From positions 6,076,001 to 6,140,000 of the forward strand of contig JAULSN010000002.1 in NCBI GenBank assembly GCA_033439765.1: a stretch of 64,000 bases of DNA. The letters are read 5' to 3'. A program made the translations under genes and the position numbers. Positions 10,515-19,965 of this stretch are shown here, one piece after another. The first letter of the stretch is position 1, and each line of letters starts with the position of its first letter. The notes beneath the pieces were generated by a model. The model was not told the DNA's origin. It did not search any database and worked only from the letters and a program-made list of their open reading frames with translations. The DNA is from Lasiosphaeria ovina (Eukaryota > Ascomycota > Sordariomycetes > Sordariales > Lasiosphaeriaceae).

Positions 10515-12164
10515 TCACACCGCTGCCGAGCCGGATCCGCCCGCCGCGGTATCGTCGTCCTCATCCTCATCCTTATCCGTTTTCAAGCCGCGGGTCGGAA
10601 CAAGAATCTCCTCCTGGGTGATGAAATCGGCTGTGCCCGTCTCGACGGCCTCCTCGGTCAAGGCCATACCGCGGACGACGCTGACGCTGGCGAGGCCAGG
10701 TTCGGAAGGCCCAACAACGATGCCAGAAGGACCAGCAAGTGAAGACGGTCCGGCAAGTGACGACGGTCCAGCGGAACCACAAGGACGAGCAAATGAAGAC
10801 GGTCCAGCAAGAAAAGCCGGCCTAGTAGCAACGACAACATCATCTTGCAAATTATCGTCATCCGTCTGCGCCCTCGCCTTGCCCTTGCCTTTTCCCGCCT
10901 TCTCAGCCTGGTCCATCTTGCGCGCCATGATATCGCCGTAGACGGCGCGGTAGACGGCCTCGGCGTCGTCGTCACTGTCGTCGTCACCGTCGTCACCTGT
11001 CTCGGGCAGCGCCGTGTCGCGCGCCGCCGCCGCCTGCAGCTCTGCCTTGATACGCGCGAACAGGCCCACGTCGCACAGCTCTTCGGCCACGTAGCCCCAG
11101 CTCGCGTCGTGCGCGGCCTGGTACCCCGGCTGCGCCGACTCAAATACGCGCGCGCGGGCCTGCTGGTTCGTCTTGATCGAGTTTGGGCTGGAGGTTTGTG
11201 GGGGGGGCGGAAGTTAGCGTTTTGTGGTCTTTTGGTTCTCGAGCTGTGGTTTGATGGGGAAGGAGGTAGGTAGGCAGGTGGGCATGGGTATTAGGAGAAG
11301 GGAGGAGAGAACTAACCTTCGGCCATTATAGGCTGCCATGCTGCGTCCAACCATCGAGCTCTTTTCAGGGTTAGCAGACCAATCCTCGCCCTCGAAGTCG
11401 GGGGTCGGCGTGGGAGGCGGGGTCCACGGGGGACGGACAATGGGGACCTCATCTGGGTAGACGGACTCTATCGAGTCGTCGTCGGACTTTGCGGGCGCCG
11501 GTCCGTCGCCGGCAAGGGTCTCGCGGATGTACCGCAACAAGGGGTCCTCCTCGACGGGAGCTTGGTTCACGGGGTCAGCTGCGGCCCAGGGATGCCACTC
11601 GTCAAGATACATACCCGAGGACGACGACGACGACGACGACGAAGAAGACGAAGACGAACAGGCGTACGAGTAGACGACCGGTTCTCTCTGCTGCTCCTCC
11701 CCGGGCTGTTGTGCCGCAGTTTGGAGAGGACGTGGTTAGCATGTGTGTCATCAGAAAAAGGGGGGAGGGGATTTAGGGCCTCTACATACCTCGGGGAGGA
11801 CCGGTGGGCAGAGGCCCAGGTTTGCCACGACTCTGGCATCCATGACTGGCCGCTCTCCCAGCTGGGAGAAGGCAAAGCCCGTGGCCAAGCCCGGCGAGAT
11901 GTCGCCCTCTACAATGGCGTCGATGCCGGTCTTGCTCTTGTCGATGCCCTGGCGAAAGCAGCCCAGGCACGCCTTGAACTGGCACTCGTACCGGCCCTCC
12001 GGCACCCACGGCTTGGCGTCGTCGGGGAACTTGCGGCGGGCCGCCCCCGAGACATTGCTCCGGTCTTCGGCAATCGCCGCGTGCACCTGCGAGGAGAATG
12101 TCAGAGGGTTCATCTCAGCTTGGGGCGGGTGCTGAAGGAGAGGAAAGAAAAGGGGGGAGAAAAG

Positions 12165-12222
<58 letters not shown>

Positions 12223-12774
12223 AATACGTACGCTCTCGCGCTGCTGCATCACCGTGATTAGCTGTTCCGGGGTGTACGTGTGCAGCTGCTCGGCGGTCAT
12301 CTCGCGCAGCACGCTGTACCGGCCGCTGCGGGCGTCGGCGCCGTGCTTGCCGAGCGACATCTGGTCCTCGAAGGCCTTGCCGACCTCGTCGAAAGAGACC
12401 TATCATTTCCAGCAGTGTTAGCGACAGATATACGGAATACGCTGTTAGATTTTCAGACTGAAAACAAGACTCACCGGGAATCCCTTCTCCTTCGCGTTCA
12501 TGATGATGGCGTCTCGGTCCATCACGCACCGGAGGAGGTAGCCCATGTCGCAGGGCCGGCCGCACCTCGGACACTCGGCTGCGTCTGTATACAGGCGCGT
12601 CATGCTCGAGTGTGAGCATGCCGCCCTGTGCGAGCCGCCCGCGCGGCGGGTTCTTCTGCCTCGCGGAGAGGCGGGGGCAACAATCGCGGGCTCCTCTGAG
12701 CCTGAGGCATCCTCGGCGATTGGCAGGAGACGGTCCTCTCCCGAGCCCGAAGGCTCGCCCTCGTTTCTCTCCAT
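10515..12774 (-). CDS. Cys-rich protein of unknown function, 608 aa, five exons
   Basis: Minus-strand exons are 12774-12475, 12399-12232, 12086-11790, 11705-11317 and 11187-10515 (1827 nt including stop). Phases agree at all junctions. A Cys cluster at residues 68-83 (C-x2-C-x3-C-x7-C, CPRCGRPCDMGYLLRC) and a second at 191-199 (YECQFKACLGC) look like metal-binding sites. Between them is a helical region (FEDQMSLGKHG..., TAEQLHTYTPEQLITVMQQRES). After these come a long Ser run coded by CGA repeats on the plus strand (about residues 264-285), a WHPW segment, and an acidic, disordered C-terminus with imperfect AGPSS repeats. The combination GDISPGLATGF plus GERPVMDARV recalls a conserved but uncharacterised fungal protein family. 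No enzyme motif or transmembrane segment is evident. Function unknown; the gene call is firm. Confidence 0.75.
12167..12216. repeat. GA dinucleotide microsatellite inside an intron
   Basis: About 25 GA units on the plus strand, so CT on the coding strand. It lies in intron 2 of the Cys-rich 608-aa gene (12231-12087), between the GTACGT donor and the GCAG acceptor, as an extended pyrimidine tract. Confidence 0.95.
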
Positions 12775-14634
12775 CTCGCCGCCTTTTCTGGGCGGGCGAG
12801 GCGACGGTGGTGGTGTGCAGGTGTGACAACCTGCCTTGGGTGTGAATGTATAGTCGGGTCTTGACGAGGTTGATGAGATGTGTGAAGTTCGTTACTGCAG
12901 CAGCCGGAGAAGAGAGGGAAGAAAGTGCACGAGCGGGGGAGGAAGGAGGGTGAGACTTCGGCTGATGAAAAAAAGTAGAAGAAGGGAAGGGTGCTCGGGG
13001 CGGGGGGGAAATATTTGCAGGTATTGCAAGCAAACGCGGGCAGGCGGGCAGCTCACGCGGGCTCAAGAGCCTGTGACCTGAATCTGAGGAAAAAAATGAA
13101 GGTGAGAGGAAAGCGAGGGCAGGCTGAGAGCCATCTCAGGGCGGTGCCATCGCAACTCTCTCGCTCTGGGGAGTCATTCTTCAGCTAAAAACGGTACTCG
13201 GGGGTAGTAGGTAGGTCAGGCGTATTTGGGATGGATGGATCTATGGATATACAAGAAGAGCTAACTCTAACACCAAACCTTTTAACCTTAACAAACTAGG
13301 GCTACCATGATTGCTTAGGCACAAGCTCTCGGCCTCTCGTTTGAGAACCAAAGGTAGTTAACTACCTTGATGATTTGCATATCTCCCTGTCTCCCCCCTA
13401 TCAATGGAACCAAATAAGCAAGCTCTGGGAAACGCTCCACAACTCGGGCTATACAGCAACCCATCACAATCACAATACTATTCTCAGTTGAATCGGCTGG
13501 GTTGCTGTTGCTGTATTGACTTACGTTTTATACCTGTATGTTGTGTACTGGCGCTGTATTGGCGTGTAAGTAATGGTAACTGCCTCTGCGCGAATTCCCT
13601 AGTTCTAATACTGGATTTATTCGCGATAATCAGTAAACGGTGTACGTAGTTTGGTAACTTCAATGTCAGGGAGAAACCTAATCTTAGTTTATGGAGCTTC
13701 CGCGCCGAGGTAAGTGTGAGGTTTGAAGCTATTTGCAACTCGCGATGCGGCTCAGGAGGTGCCGTTGGTCTGTGAGCTGAGTTATGTGGGTCATCTTGTA
13801 AACCGCGACAACGTCCACTCAGCTCGCAGCTTTTGACAAGACCGCACTGAGCGAGCGAGCGAGCTGACGTTCGCTAGCGCGCCTTGGTTGCAGAGTGGGC
13901 CGGCCAATGGCATCGACCAGTCAACAGCGACCCAGTGGAGAGCTGCACCCTGGGACGGGACGACAGGGGTTCAGTGGGCGAAAGCCCGCCGATGAGCTGT
14001 CGTTTCCCAGCAGCCAGAGAGCCCTGAGGGGGAAAAACAAACCTCGGCCACCTGAGAATGCGGCCAATCAGCGCCGCGCCTCATTGGTGGTTGCCCGCAG
14101 GTCAGGTCCCACACACGCCTCGCAGCGACAGCCCCCCAGTTTCCAGGCGCGACACAGTGGGTGGAGAGGCGAGGGAAGCAGGCAAGCTTCCTACCTGCCG
14201 CCGCCGCCGTTCTCTCTCCCGTCCTCACCCCCATCGAAAAACCAACCACCCCGTTCAGCTCCCATCACGACCAGACCGTGTCCGCAGCCCAAATACCTCG
14301 CCGTCGACTCCTCGCAGCGGCTGATCCGCATCGCGACACCCCGCTGCCTGTGAATTCCCGGTGAGTCAGTCCTTGCTCGCCTTTTCCATCCCATTGGCCC
14401 GACCGTTTCGTCCCATTGGGTCGCATTTCCCGACGCGCTTGGCCTCGCGATAATTAAACTACGTCTCGGCCTCCTTTAATCCCACCAGACCCGCTGCATA
14501 AACAAGACATCAACCAGCGCAAAATCCCACGCCACGCCACAGCTGCGCGCCCGAGAAACGAGCACGACCGCTAATGCGATATTCACTTTCAGTTCCCTAT
14601 ACCTATCTAGATGTCGATTTGATCACGGCGAGCC
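12775..14634. other. Divergent intergenic region, 1.86 kb
   Basis: It lies between the Cys-rich gene (-) and the Mpv17-family gene (+). The right half is GC-rich with a cluster of CCAAT boxes and a likely 5' UTR intron of the Mpv17-family gene (donor GTGAGT at 14361; plausible acceptors near 14490 or 14593). A short gagcgagcgagcgagc repeat sits at about 13850. No supported gene. Confidence 0.5.
13904..14419. promoter_or_regulatory. Cluster of five CCAAT boxes
   Basis: CCAAT at 13904-13908 and 14064-14068, and inverted ATTGG at 14083-14087, 14393-14397 and 14415-14419, all within 750 bp upstream of the Mpv17-family start. CCAAT boxes are bound by the HAP/NF-Y (CBC) complex in fungi. Function here is inferred from clustering and position. 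Confidence 0.4.
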
Positions 14635-15648
14635 ATGTCTCTCAAGATCGAGCGAGACACCGTTTCGCAGGTGTCGGGGGCGCTGCCCAAGCTCCAGAAC
14701 CATGGCGGCATCGTCGGCACTGCCGCCGCCGCCGTGGCTGAGGCTGCTCACGGCCAGATTCCCGGCACCAGTGGCAAGCACCCCATCTCCGAGGTGGTCG
14801 GCACCGCCATTACCGGCGGGAGGCAGAATGCGGGTACCAAGGGTTATCTCGCCGTACGTTTAAGCCCCTGCCAACCCCCTCCTCCTGGGATAGAGTGCCA
14901 AAACCAATACTGACGCCTTTCCCCGTTCTCCAGGCCTACATCAAGCAACTAGAGGATAACCCGTTGCGCACCAAGATGTTGACGGCGGGCACTCTGGCCG
15001 GCGCGCAAGAGCTGATCGCCTCTTGGCTAGCCAAGGACCGCAACAAGCACGGCAACTATTTCACGTCGCGCGTGCCCAAGATGGCGACCTACGGCGCTCT
15101 CGTCAGCGCGCCGCTAGGCCACTTCCTGATCTGGGCCCTCCAGAAGACGTTCAAGGGCCGCACCAGTCTGAAGGCCAAGATCCTGCAGATTCTCGTCAGC
15201 AACCTGATAGTACGTTCTCCCCCCCTTTCCCCCCTCCCCGAGGGATTGCCGCTTTTTTCTTGCATCGCTAACCAAAGATGCCCAGATTGCCCCCATCCAA
15301 AACACGGTCTACCTCGTGGCCATGGCGCTGATTGCCGGCGCCAAGACGTTCCACCAGGTGCGGGCCACGGTGCGCGTGGGCTTCTGGAAGGTGATGCGCG
15401 TCAGCTGGATCACGTCGCCCATCTGCCTGGCCTTTGCCCAGAAGTTCCTGCCCGAGAGCACCTGGGTCCCCTTCTTCAACCTCGTCTCGTTCATCATCGG
15501 CACCTATATCAACACCGTCACCAAGAAGAAGCGCCTGGCCGCCCTGCGGAAGAAGCACTTTGGCGACGGCCGCGCCCCCGGCGGCGGCGGATCTTCCATG
15601 GGCCGCCCAGAAGACTATCCCCCCCTCGGCCCGAACCCCCCGTATTAG
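14635..15648 (+). CDS. Mpv17/PMP22-family membrane protein, 285 aa, three exons
   Basis: Exons are 14635-14853, 14934-15209 and 15286-15648, all phase 0 (858 nt including stop). After an Ala/Gly-rich N-terminal region of about 70 residues comes the Mpv17/PMP22 core: YIKQLEDNPLRTKMLTAGTL, then four predicted membrane segments (GALVSAPLGHFLIWAL; IAPIQNTVYLVAMALIAGA; WITSPICLAFAQKFLP; WVPFFNLVSFIIGTYINT). The family signature W-K/R-V-x-W and the terminal FNLVSF-W-type segment are present. The tail is basic then Gly/Pro-rich. Family members sit in peroxisomal or inner mitochondrial membranes. Filamentous ascomycetes have a member (WSC) that sorts Woronin bodies from peroxisomes, and this could be that protein or the generic peroxisomal PMP22; sequence alone does not settle it. 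Convergent with VPS22. Confidence 0.85.
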
Positions 15649-16671
15649 AAGAGGGGCTTGCAGCCATGAAAAAAAAAACCATGGTGGTGCCGGTAAAGGA
15701 GAGGACCAGAAAAGGGAAGAGGGGATGACACACGATGGGAAATATGAGTTTATTTTTACGATGGCCACAACGTATGTTCGGCGCGGAGGCCAAGTTGATT
15801 CCCCGGGAACCCCCGCTTTTTAGAATAAAGGGGGTGGGGGGCGACGAGCACATCTAGTTATATCAGGCAGGCTCGACGAAAAAGGCCTTGTCGTGTGTGA
15901 TGGGGGGGGGGTGTGGTGGCGACAAGGCAGACGCCTTCTTTCGGGATGCCAGCCCCTTTTCAAAGTGGGCAGGGATTCGGATTCCTGCGCTGTATAATCT
16001 CTCTTGTTTACGTTATTGGGACGTAGGTCAAATATCTTGTTTTACTTTTTGCTACCGCAGCTGAGTATGTGAATTCCCGCTAGCTCGGTTTCATGTCCCT
16101 CTGGTGCATTGATTCGGTCTGTGTCCTCCTGGCTCTTAAATACATCTCTCTCCCAACCCGTTCATTATAAGTAACACGTAAAATCTTGTTTGATCGTAGT
16201 TTCCCCAGGGATGTTGCTTCTGAGCCATAGCCATGGCTTGAATGGCCAACTTCGTGGGAGATGGCAGGGGGCTTGGCCTTGGTAGTTATGAATCTTTGGT
16301 CCTCTGCCCCCGGAAAAAGATGAAAAGGAGACAGAATAACCCTTCCATCCCATTGCATCCAATTGCATCCCATTTAAAGCTGCCACATCGGATGGCTGCC
16401 ACCCGGTTGACTAGGTAGCCATGACCGATATATGGCTCGCCTCAAACTGACTGGTCTTGCTCTTCCCCCCTGTCATGAGGGATTTGGCTTGTTTTCATCC
16501 GTAGTCAAGCTCTCGAGCACGAACGAATACTGGGGGTGGCACGCCGCCCAGTCGTATCCAGACACGAATGGGGACGGGTCAGATGTCCTTTTCTAGGCTC
16601 GAAGCAAAATGGAAAAGGAGACAGAATGTCTCCTTTTCCATCGTCTTTTCTTTTCGTGCATTCGCCCCGTC
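15649..16671. other. Convergent intergenic region
   Basis: 3' regions of the Mpv17-family and VPS22 genes. No supported gene; small frames near 16080-16380 lack any recognisable motif. A duplicated 'ggaaaaggagacagaat' segment occurs at about 16314 and 16610. Confidence 0.45.
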
Positions 16672-17549
16672 TCATCCCGCCGCCGCCGCCACCCCTCCGC
16701 TCCCTCCGTGCTGGAACTCGTCGCTCTCGAGCATGAAGCCGGGGCTCCAGTACTCGTGTTCGCGCGGGCTCTGCTTGTCGACCCACAGCATGCCCTCGCC
16801 GACGAGGTCCTCGATGGCCGTCTGGGCGCGCGCGCGCGTCCACCGTAGGTTCACCATCAGCATCGACACGCTCACGTAGCCCAGCACCTGCGCCGCCTCC
16901 AGCACCGCGCTCTGGTCCGTGTTGAGCTCCTTCGGCACCGACCGGATGTACGGCTTGCTGCCGACCTTGACGATCGAGTACGCCGAACCCAGCGGCTTGA
17001 GCGTGCCCACAGCCCGGAGGATGTCGTCTCTTTTTACGGGGTTTAGTTACCTTTCAGCTGCCGTGTCGTCGGATGAAGAATGAAAACTCACTCGGTGATC
17101 TCAGGCGTGCCCTCCATGCGGCTGCGCACGAGCCGCTCGCGGACCTTGGGCAGCTCAATCAAGCCGCCGTTCTCGCCGCGCGTGGCGCCGCACACCTCGA
17201 CGACGCGCACGGCGAGCTCAAAGTAGAAGTCGTTGACGGAGCGGCCGAGCAGCTGGGCCCAGATGGACCCGACGCCGCCGGCGGACTGGCTACTATTGCT
17301 GCTGCTAGCGAGGGGGTCGACGCCGATGGCGGCGCACATGCGGGCGAACTGGGCGCGGAACGTCGGGTTGGAGCGGATGTCCTTGGCGTGCGTCTGCGCA
17401 AACTGCTGCAGCAGCGAGCGGAACACGTCGAGCTGCGTCTCGAACGCCTGCGCGTTGGTCGACCGCAGCGTCGAGCCGTGGCTGGCATACTGCGCCGACG
17501 TGATGCGGCTGCGGTCAAAGGCTGCCAGCCCGACGCCCTTTCGCGACAT
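16672..17549 (-). CDS. VPS22: ESCRT-II subunit Vps22/SNF8, 271 aa, two exons
   Basis: Exons are 17549-17092 and 17029-16672 (816 nt including stop). The join gives EITEDDILRAVGTLKPLGSA. The start MSRKGVGLAAFDRSR is the typical Vps22 N-terminal helix. It is followed by QLDVFRSLLQQFAQTHAKDIRSNPTFRAQFARMC and FYFELAVRVVEVC, then two winged-helix domains (about 150-205 and 205-260, ending in the W-rich LRWTRARAQTAIEDLVGEGMLWVD). ESCRT-II (Vps22, Vps25, Vps36) links ESCRT-I to ESCRT-III in sorting ubiquitinated cargo into multivesicular bodies. A Ser/Asn/Gln insertion (about 80-90) is a local peculiarity. Length is close to human SNF8 (258 aa). Confidence 0.93.
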
Positions 17550-18237
17550 TTTTGTTGCACAAATGAGTCCGACTCCGAACTGCCGCCGCCGCCGTTTTCC
17601 TTGTTAAGACCTTGTGGCTCCTGTTTATTTGATAGGTCAAAGTTGCTGCGGACGACTTCACCACAGAAGAAGTTGCTTGCATGATGAGTGACAGAGGGTT
17701 GCGTGGACGTTGCGGTGTTGGACCTGCCCCGGCAATTGTCTCTGGTGGGGGATACATAGACTAGAGGAAGGTGGGGCGATAAGATAGCCTCGACGCCCTT
17801 TTGGCCGGTGCTGTGTAAGTGATAAGCCCTGATCCTATCCGTAGGTCACAAACAATGGGAAAATCGTGAAATTCGGATTGGGTTCCCCATTAAGATTATG
17901 CTATTAGACATTAGATGGCAAGTTTGTAGCCTTTAAATACAACTTGTTTCAACAATTCGTCATGTCATACCCGTCAGGAGCAAAAAAGCAAACAAAAAAG
18001 GGGAAGCTGAACAATCCATACCATGCAATAAACCCCCAGCCCCTTTTCCCACTCCATAAATCCCACATACCTAATAAGAAAACCCCTGTCCTGTCCCCCT
18101 CAATGTCAATACAACGAAAACCAACATAAAATCAAGACATGAAGATCCAAACGTCCACTTCCATAATTCAGTCAAGCAAGCAATATTCACAAGTATTAGC
18201 CGCCAGCACCGGAAACCCCTGTCTGGCCTAGCCCGAG
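17550..18237. other. Intergenic between AAR2 and VPS22
   Basis: Holds the VPS22 promoter and AAR2 3' UTR (both genes minus strand). The stretch 17860-18170 is AT-rich. No supported gene. Confidence 0.5.
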
Positions 18238-19965
18238 TTAGTCGTGGTGGAAAGATACGAGTCCGATCTCGCGCCCATTCTCGTCCAGATCAACAATCAT
18301 AGGCTGTTCGTCATCGCTATCTTCCATAGCTGGGTCCGGGCCGATATCCCAATCATTTGCGTCGGCTCGCAGGTCCCAGTCGTGCCTCCAGAGCCAGGTC
18401 TCAAGGGCTGTAAACGCCGAGAAGACCTCCTTTTGCTCGGGGGCAAGTTTCTTCCCCTGAGGAGCTAGTATCTCGTCTAGCCGACGCTTGTACTGCTCTA
18501 GCGCCTTTCGGAGTTTCCTCCTGTTCTGCGGGGCGAACTGGTAGATGAGCCTCTCACTGCTCGGGCCGGCCGCGATAAAATGGCCGGGGCCGCCAGCCTT
18601 GTCTCGCTGCGGAGGCTCGACGTACTCTTCAGTGTAGACCAGCTGTGCGTGCAGCGTTTTTAGCAGGTTTTGACACAGGTAAGGCCGCAAGATGCAAAGC
18701 CGGTACGCCCTCAGAACGATCATGAGAACGAGATGCCACCATTGCTCGAGACACGCGGCGTTGCCGAGGTGGGTCCCGGTTATGAAGGTGAACTGCAACT
18801 CGGCGATGATGTCGTCTTGGGCAACGGGGGCCTTGTCGTTGTTCAACTGTTGCATGATACGCGTTGACGTGTCTACAGCAAGCTGCCTCGGGGATTCGGA
18901 ATCCAGGAGACGCAAATCTTTGACGTCCTGCGCAAACAAAAAGTCCAGCTCGCTGCCCACAACCGTCTTGTATGCCTTGCTGGCCGTGTTGTGATTCCTG
19001 GTGATATTGGAGTCCCCTTTGACACAATCCGTCGAGTCCACCAGCCATGTGTCGGCCGTCCTTTTACCCGTGACCCGGCGGAGGAAGGGTTCTGAAATCG
19101 CCTTGGTCAATTGCGACCACATCGAAGGGGGGTGGTTCTCGAAGCCGGGCTCCCGGGCCAAAGAAGAGGGTAAGTGCGTGGGCGGCGCGACAGAATTGGG
19201 GGGCCGGTGGCGCAAATCATAGGGCATCAGCTGGGTGTAGATTGTCCCGATACTGGCCTTTTGGGTGCGAACCTCGAACTGACTGGCGGCGTCTCCAAGG
19301 ACCTCGTTGTAGCTATCCCACTGCTTGACCCGCACCACAGCCTCCTCCTTGGTGATGTACCAATACCCGCAGCGAGATAGGGCACGTGGCTGCTGCACCC
19401 AGAGAAAATGCGGCCCACGAGGGATATCGCGGAAGCCCAAGACCTTGTCGTCGGTGGTTATGGCCATGTAGTCGAGGCCCACGGTGAACTTGGGCGGTAA
19501 GTCGATAAGCCTGAAGATGTCGCCACTCTTGAGACAGCTCTGCGGCGAACGCGGTTCCGCTGCGTCATTGCCCGAGTCTCTTAGGTCTGTTTCGGTGGCC
19601 TCGGAGTCGGATGCGTCGTCGTCCGTGTGTATCCTGAGCTCGCCGAAAGGGATATCACCAATGGCACGCAGCGAGATATGTGACGTGATTGAGAGCCGGC
19701 GCGATGCTGTCGAGTTTGACTTTGACAGGCCGGCGCCCGAGAACACGCCGACGCTGCTGCTGCTGCTGCGAGAAAGGGACGGGCTATGGCGTGACGGCGA
19801 TGTCTGCGGGACGGCGGGCGAAAGACTGTCAGGCGTGAAGGAGATGTGAGGACCTCCATCGTCAACTCCAGCCTGGCGTGTGTGGTAGGAATCAGCCATG
19901 GGTCCGTTTCCTGGCCCGGTATCCTTGGCCCAAGTTATCCCTCCTACTGGCAGATGTTGATCCAT
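18238..19965 (-). CDS. AAR2: AAR2-family U5 snRNP assembly factor, 575 aa
   Basis: One uninterrupted frame. It could begin 20 codons earlier (20025), but that extension is Thr-His repeats translated from a GT microsatellite, so Met at 19965 (MDQHLPVGGITW) is preferred. A Ser-rich disordered segment (about 40-140) precedes the AAR2 N-terminal beta domain (GDIFRLIDLPPKFTVGLDYMA, then DKVLGFRDIPRGPHFLWV). The C-terminal helical domain begins near DIIAELQFTFITGTHLGNA with CLEQWWHLVLMIVLRAY. AAR2 holds Prp8 during cytoplasmic U5 snRNP maturation and is exchanged for Brr2 in the nucleus, in yeast after phosphorylation. The protein is longer than yeast Aar2 (355 aa) because of the Ser-rich insert and acidic tail. 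Confidence 0.92.
   Translation of the reverse strand: MDQHLPVGGITWAKDTGPGNGPMADSYHTRQAGVDDGGPHISFTPDSLSPAVPQTSPSRHSPSLSRSSSSSVGVFSGAGLSKSNSTASRRLSITSHISLRAIGDIPFGELRIHTDDDASDSEATETDLRDSGNDAAEPRSPQSCLKSGDIFRLIDLPPKFTVGLDYMAITTDDKVLGFRDIPRGPHFLWVQQPRALSRCGYWYITKEEAVVRVKQWDSYNEVLGDAASQFEVRTQKASIGTIYTQLMPYDLRHRPPNSVAPPTHLPSSLAREPGFENHPPSMWSQLTKAISEPFLRRVTGKRTADTWLVDSTDCVKGDSNITRNHNTASKAYKTVVGSELDFLFAQDVKDLRLLDSESPRQLAVDTSTRIMQQLNNDKAPVAQDDIIAELQFTFITGTHLGNAACLEQWWHLVLMIVLRAYRLCILRPYLCQNLLKTLHAQLVYTEEYVEPPQRDKAGGPGHFIAAGPSSERLIYQFAPQNRRKLRKALEQYKRRLDEILAPQGKKLAPEQKEVFSAFTALETWLWRHDWDLRADANDWDIGPDPAMEDSDDEQPMIVDLDENGREIGLVSFHHD

Noticed and set aside
10079..10621. 180-codon plus-strand frame through the minisatellite
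   Set aside because: Reads through a tandem repeat and runs antisense into the well-supported Cys-rich gene; no homology.
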